DNA of 64,000 bases from Sneathiella sp. GTDB lineage: Bacteria; Pseudomonadota; Alphaproteobacteria; Sneathiellales; Sneathiellaceae. A program made the translations under genes and the position numbers. The stretch's first letter is position 1; each line of letters begins with the position of its first letter. The notes under the pieces are model-generated. The model had not been told where the DNA came from. It saw only the letters and a list, made by a program, of their open reading frames with translations, and made no database searches. Location of the stretch: assembly GCA_002706985.1 (NCBI GenBank), contig PAKP01000087.1:28256-92255 (forward strand). Reading direction: 5' to 3'. Shown piece after piece: positions 61,234 through 64,000 of this stretch.

Positions 61234-62955
61234 ATGACAAGGTTTGCGAATATTGGTGCTTCGTCAATCTTCCTGTTTCTGGCATTCCTTCTCGCCCTGA
61301 GTCGGCTGGCACCTACAGGGTTCAGTTTTCCCGCCTTGTTTGTGTCGGCTTCAATCGTTCTGGTTCTTATTGTTGTATTTGCACTCAAAGGAAAAAGCGG
61401 CCTATTCCCGGCTTTAAGCACCATCGTCGCGTTTTTCGCCGTGATCTTGATATGGGGTCTGGCAACACGGTCTCTTTTCGACCCCGGTTATGATGGGTAT
61501 TCTTATCATTTGAGCGCGATATGGGACATCGGGACAGGCTGGAATCCCTTTTTGTCTTCGCATAACAATATTTGGATCGATTCATATCCTAACGGATATT
61601 GGACGCTACAATCATATATCGTCGCGCTGACGGGCATGCTGCTATCAGGACAGGCCCTGTCTACCGGACTGTTAGCCACGGTTGCCTTACTTGCATATGG
61701 CTTCTTTCTGGAAACTCTCTCAAAACAGGAGCGTCCGTTCCCTCATATTCAGGCTTTGCTTTTCGCGGGCATTATTGTTGCCAACCCGGTGGCTTTCGGA
61801 CAACTCATGACACATTATGTGGATGGTCCGCTTTATCTTTTTGGCTCTGCCCTTGTGTTGTTTATGCTGCTCGACGCAAACTCTCCAAACCACCTTGCCA
61901 GATGGAGTGTCATTTGCTGCATCATTCTGATGGTAAACACAAAAACAGCTGCCCTCTACTACACACCCCTTATCGTTTTTGGCGGCTTTTTATATGAAAT
62001 CATCCGCCAAAAACCTGACGATCTGATTATGCAGCGTGTGTTTCAATGGATCGGAAGAAAAGGACTTCTATACGGCTTCGCATTTATTTTCGGAGTTGCC
62101 GTTATCGGCTACAAACCGTATGTGACGAACGTAGCTGATCATGGAAAACTGCTTTATCCGTCGGTCGATCGAATTATGGACGGCAATACACCGTCAAACA
62201 TTATTCCGCTCTCGGTGCCAATGAAGTTTGTTTACGGCATTTTCTCAAGCACTGAAGACAGTTCCTATCCGATTGACGCACCGGTTGAACTTAAAATACC
62301 CGGAACTTTTTCTCTGTCAGAGTTCAAGATTCTACAATTCGACACGCGACGTGGCGGGTTTGGCCCCTTTTTCAGTCTGGCCCTGATCACTTCAATCCTC
62401 GCATATCTGGGTTGTCGGATGGCCGCTCGAAACAGGGCATCTTTCGGTTGGCGCCGTGAAGGTGACGCGTTCGCAGCCTTTGGGGCGATATTATTTATCT
62501 CTTCAATGTTCTTTCCGGAATCCTGGTGGGCAAGATATGTTCCCTTCATCTGGCTCAGTGCCATGATGTTCGCGGCTACGCCGATTTTCCTGACCGGCAA
62601 AGGGAACCTCACCCTCTTCATTAGGGCCATGTCAGTGATTGCCCTGCTCTCCTTCATTGGATGTATCCTTGCAGGGACAGTTGGTAGCGCACGCCAGATG
62701 TATCATGGCTACAAGCAGTCCGTCGTCGTCAATAGTCTCAAGGATTACCCGGTGATTGAGCTCTCATATTATTGGGATTCAGTGATAGATGGAGATTTCC
62801 AGTCTAACAGCCAGTCAGACGCCGCCGAGATTTATGCGCAGATCATGGAAGAGCGTGGCATTCGCACGGAAACTGTAGATAACTACGTCAAGAGCAATTG
62901 CGAAGCATCCGGCTATTTATTTGGCGGGATAATCTGGTGCGCTCCAAAATCCTAA
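61234..62955 (+). CDS. Uncharacterised GT-C-like polytopic membrane protein, paralog 3
   Basis: A 573-residue paralog of the two genes before it. Conserved parts: GYDGYSYHLSAIWD, HNNIWIDSYPNGYW, GYKPYVTNVADH, DTRRGGFGPFFSLALI, PESWWARYVPF and tail CEASGYLFGGIIWC. ATG 61234 (MTRFANIGASSIFLF) is chosen because it aligns with MSRIANLAASSTLIF of paralog 1; GTG 61219 is possible. It converges with the ion channel gene (16 bp between stops). Confidence 0.75.
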   Translation: MTRFANIGASSIFLFLAFLLALSRLAPTGFSFPALFVSASIVLVLIVVFALKGKSGLFPALSTIVAFFAVILIWGLATRSLFDPGYDGYSYHLSAIWDIGTGWNPFLSSHNNIWIDSYPNGYWTLQSYIVALTGMLLSGQALSTGLLATVALLAYGFFLETLSKQERPFPHIQALLFAGIIVANPVAFGQLMTHYVDGPLYLFGSALVLFMLLDANSPNHLARWSVICCIILMVNTKTAALYYTPLIVFGGFLYEIIRQKPDDLIMQRVFQWIGRKGLLYGFAFIFGVAVIGYKPYVTNVADHGKLLYPSVDRIMDGNTPSNIIPLSVPMKFVYGIFSSTEDSSYPIDAPVELKIPGTFSLSEFKILQFDTRRGGFGPFFSLALITSILAYLGCRMAARNRASFGWRREGDAFAAFGAILFISSMFFPESWWARYVPFIWLSAMMFAATPIFLTGKGNLTLFIRAMSVIALLSFIGCILAGTVGSARQMYHGYKQSVVVNSLKDYPVIELSYYWDSVIDGDFQSNSQSDAAEIYAQIMEERGIRTETVDNYVKSNCEASGYLFGGIIWCAPKS

Positions 62956-62971
62956 GACTCCAGATTTCTCC

Positions 62972-63778
62972 TTAGGCTTTATCGTATCCTGTTCTCTTCA
63001 TTTCAGCCAATTCCTGACGGAGCTCCCTCACCTCGCGCAAAATGAGTTCCGTTTCATGTTTCATCGCATCACGTTCCGCATGGGCTTCTGCTGCATGTTC
63101 TGACTGCATGGCATCAACAATTACGCCGATAAACAGGTTGAGGACGGTAAACGCCGTCGCAATGATAAAGGGAACAAACAGCGCCCAGGCATAAGGAAAT
63201 TCCTCCATCACAGGCCGAACAATCCCCATCGACCAGCTTTCAAGCGTCATGATCTGAAACAGGGTGTAGGACGATTCGCCAATGGAACCAAACCAGTCCG
63301 GAAAGGCCTCCCCGAACAGCTTGGTGGAAATGACCGCGAAGACATAAAAGATCAACCCGAGCAGCAGGATAATGGACCCCATGCCGGGAAGAGCCGCCAG
63401 CAACCCGCTGACCACACGGCGCATGGCCTTGACGGTGGAAATAAGACGCAGGACCCGCAATATCCGAAACGCCCGCAAGACGGCGAGAGGGCCCGTGGCC
63501 GGAATGAGCGCAATAGAAACAACCAAAAAATCGAAGATGCGCCACGGGTCGCGCCAGAAACCTTTAAAATCTGCCACCATGCGTGCGATGAGTTCAAACA
63601 CAAAAACCGTCAGAATGAACCCGTCAATTATGAGAAGCAATCCGCCTGCGTTCTCCATGACGATCGCATTCGTCTCCAAGCCCAATGTCACGGCATTAAT
63701 GGCAATTAACACCAGAATAAATCTGTCTGTACCTGGCCGCGCAAGAAATGATTTCAGATGTTCTTGGAATTTTGCCAT
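62972..63778 (-). CDS. Voltage-gated sodium channel, BacNav (NavMs-like)
   Basis: A 268-residue six-helix ion channel. S4 (residues 101-111) has Arg at 102, 105, 108 and 111, the voltage sensor. The selectivity filter is T178-L-E-S-W-S183, the bacterial sodium-selective sequence, followed by MGIVRPVMEEFPYAWALF and S6 (FIIATAFTVLNLFIGVIVDA). The C-terminal coiled coil (ETELILREVRELRQELAEM) would assemble the tetramer. Filter and following residues resemble NavMs of Magnetococcus. No good alternative start; ATG at 63778. Confidence 0.93.
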   Translation of the reverse strand: MAKFQEHLKSFLARPGTDRFILVLIAINAVTLGLETNAIVMENAGGLLLIIDGFILTVFVFELIARMVADFKGFWRDPWRIFDFLVVSIALIPATGPLAVLRAFRILRVLRLISTVKAMRRVVSGLLAALPGMGSIILLLGLIFYVFAVISTKLFGEAFPDWFGSIGESSYTLFQIMTLESWSMGIVRPVMEEFPYAWALFVPFIIATAFTVLNLFIGVIVDAMQSEHAAEAHAERDAMKHETELILREVRELRQELAEMKRTGYDKA

Positions 63779-64000
63779 TTTGTAGCGGACACCCCCTTTA
63801 ATATGTGTTTCGCAACATATGGGTATTCAGCAAATCGCCACAATATTTTTCTGGATTTTCGGCTGTAGAGACAATAGCAGCAGTGAAAACACATTTTTTT
63901 ATATTGGTTTCTGGGGTAGGATTTTGCTTCGCTGCCCTTGGGTCTGTTTCGCAATGAGCTGCATTGCTGGCCCTGCGGGTGAAGCTACTTTATTCGTAGG
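63779..64000. other. End of window, no gene seen
   Basis: The last 222 bases are AT-rich at first and normal at the end. They should contain the promoter of the sodium channel. I see no credible reading frame, tRNA or terminator. Confidence 0.4.

Noticed and set aside
63754..63954. 66-codon minus-strand frame upstream of the sodium channel
   Set aside because: It overlaps the channel start in another frame, has no Shine-Dalgarno, and no protein-like pattern.
1..64000. tRNA, rRNA, CRISPR arrays, transposases, integrases, phage genes, toxin-antitoxin pairs
   Set aside because: Looked for on both strands by characteristic motifs and gene content; none seen. The only tandem repeat found is the two-copy 18-mer at 58-93.

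Overview
The window is a stretch of chromosome from an alphaproteobacterium, probably marine and free-living. Evidence for this is the Rhizobium-type glycerol ABC transporter (glpSTPQUV), a TctCBA tripartite transporter, a PlcP/Agt-type lipid-remodelling gene pair, a NavMs-like sodium channel, and the general style of dense short operons with ATGA/TGATG stop-start overlaps. The genus cannot be fixed from the sequence alone. There is no rRNA, tRNA, prophage, insertion sequence, integrase or CRISPR array, so gene content is chromosomal and mostly metabolic or envelope-related.

Layout. 0-10.7 kb: a single-module adenylation-carrier-thioesterase enzyme, a YghU-type glutathione transferase, an ATC-hydrolase-like protein, the ydbH-ynbE-ydbL envelope lipid-transport cluster, a TauD-type dioxygenase, a GNAT and an alpha/beta hydrolase. 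10.7-16.6 kb: glycerol ABC transporter on the minus strand (glpV, hairpin, then glpS-T-P-Q-U). 17-21.8 kb: an XRE-cupin regulator divergent from a DAO-type oxidoreductase and tctCBA, with paired 15-bp sites between them. 21.9-30.7 kb: mixed catabolic genes (P4-type phosphatase, acyl-CoA dehydrogenase-like protein, DUF1989, LemA/DUF2207 pair, PhyH dioxygenase, FAD monooxygenase, cupin). 30.8-32.8 kb: a SigK-like ECF sigma factor, an RskA-like anti-sigma factor and a fasciclin lipoprotein. 33-40.7 kb: an aminotransferase and a six-gene Liv-type ABC transporter operon that includes an acyl-CoA ligase. 41-47.4 kb: cysteine synthase-like enzyme, a HAD-UbiA fusion with an SMR-type protein, a lipid kinase, and the plcP-agt pair. 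47.4-54 kb: photolyase, SDR and ugpBAEC. 54.3-57 kb: LysR regulator, a MarR-GNAT fusion and an EamA exporter. 57.2-63.8 kb: three tandem paralogous polytopic membrane proteins of GT-C character, then a BacNav sodium channel.

How parts fit together. A clear Pho-box (CTGTCAT-N4-CCGTCAT) precedes ugpB, and a second Pho-box-like direct repeat lies between the lipid kinase and plcP. I infer a phosphate-starvation module: PlcP removes phospholipid headgroups to give diacylglycerol, Agt glycosylates it, and UgpBAEC recovers glycerol-3-phosphate. The sigma factor and the fasciclin gene share a 29-bp promoter-like element of identical spacing, which supports direct control as in mycobacterial SigK-RskA-MPT83. 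The HAD-UbiA fusion with its SMR neighbour looks like a polyprenyl-phosphoryl-pentose supply pathway. The three GT-C-like paralogs, which I cannot assign to a named family, are the most attractive undescribed proteins and could use such a lipid-linked sugar, though this link is speculation.
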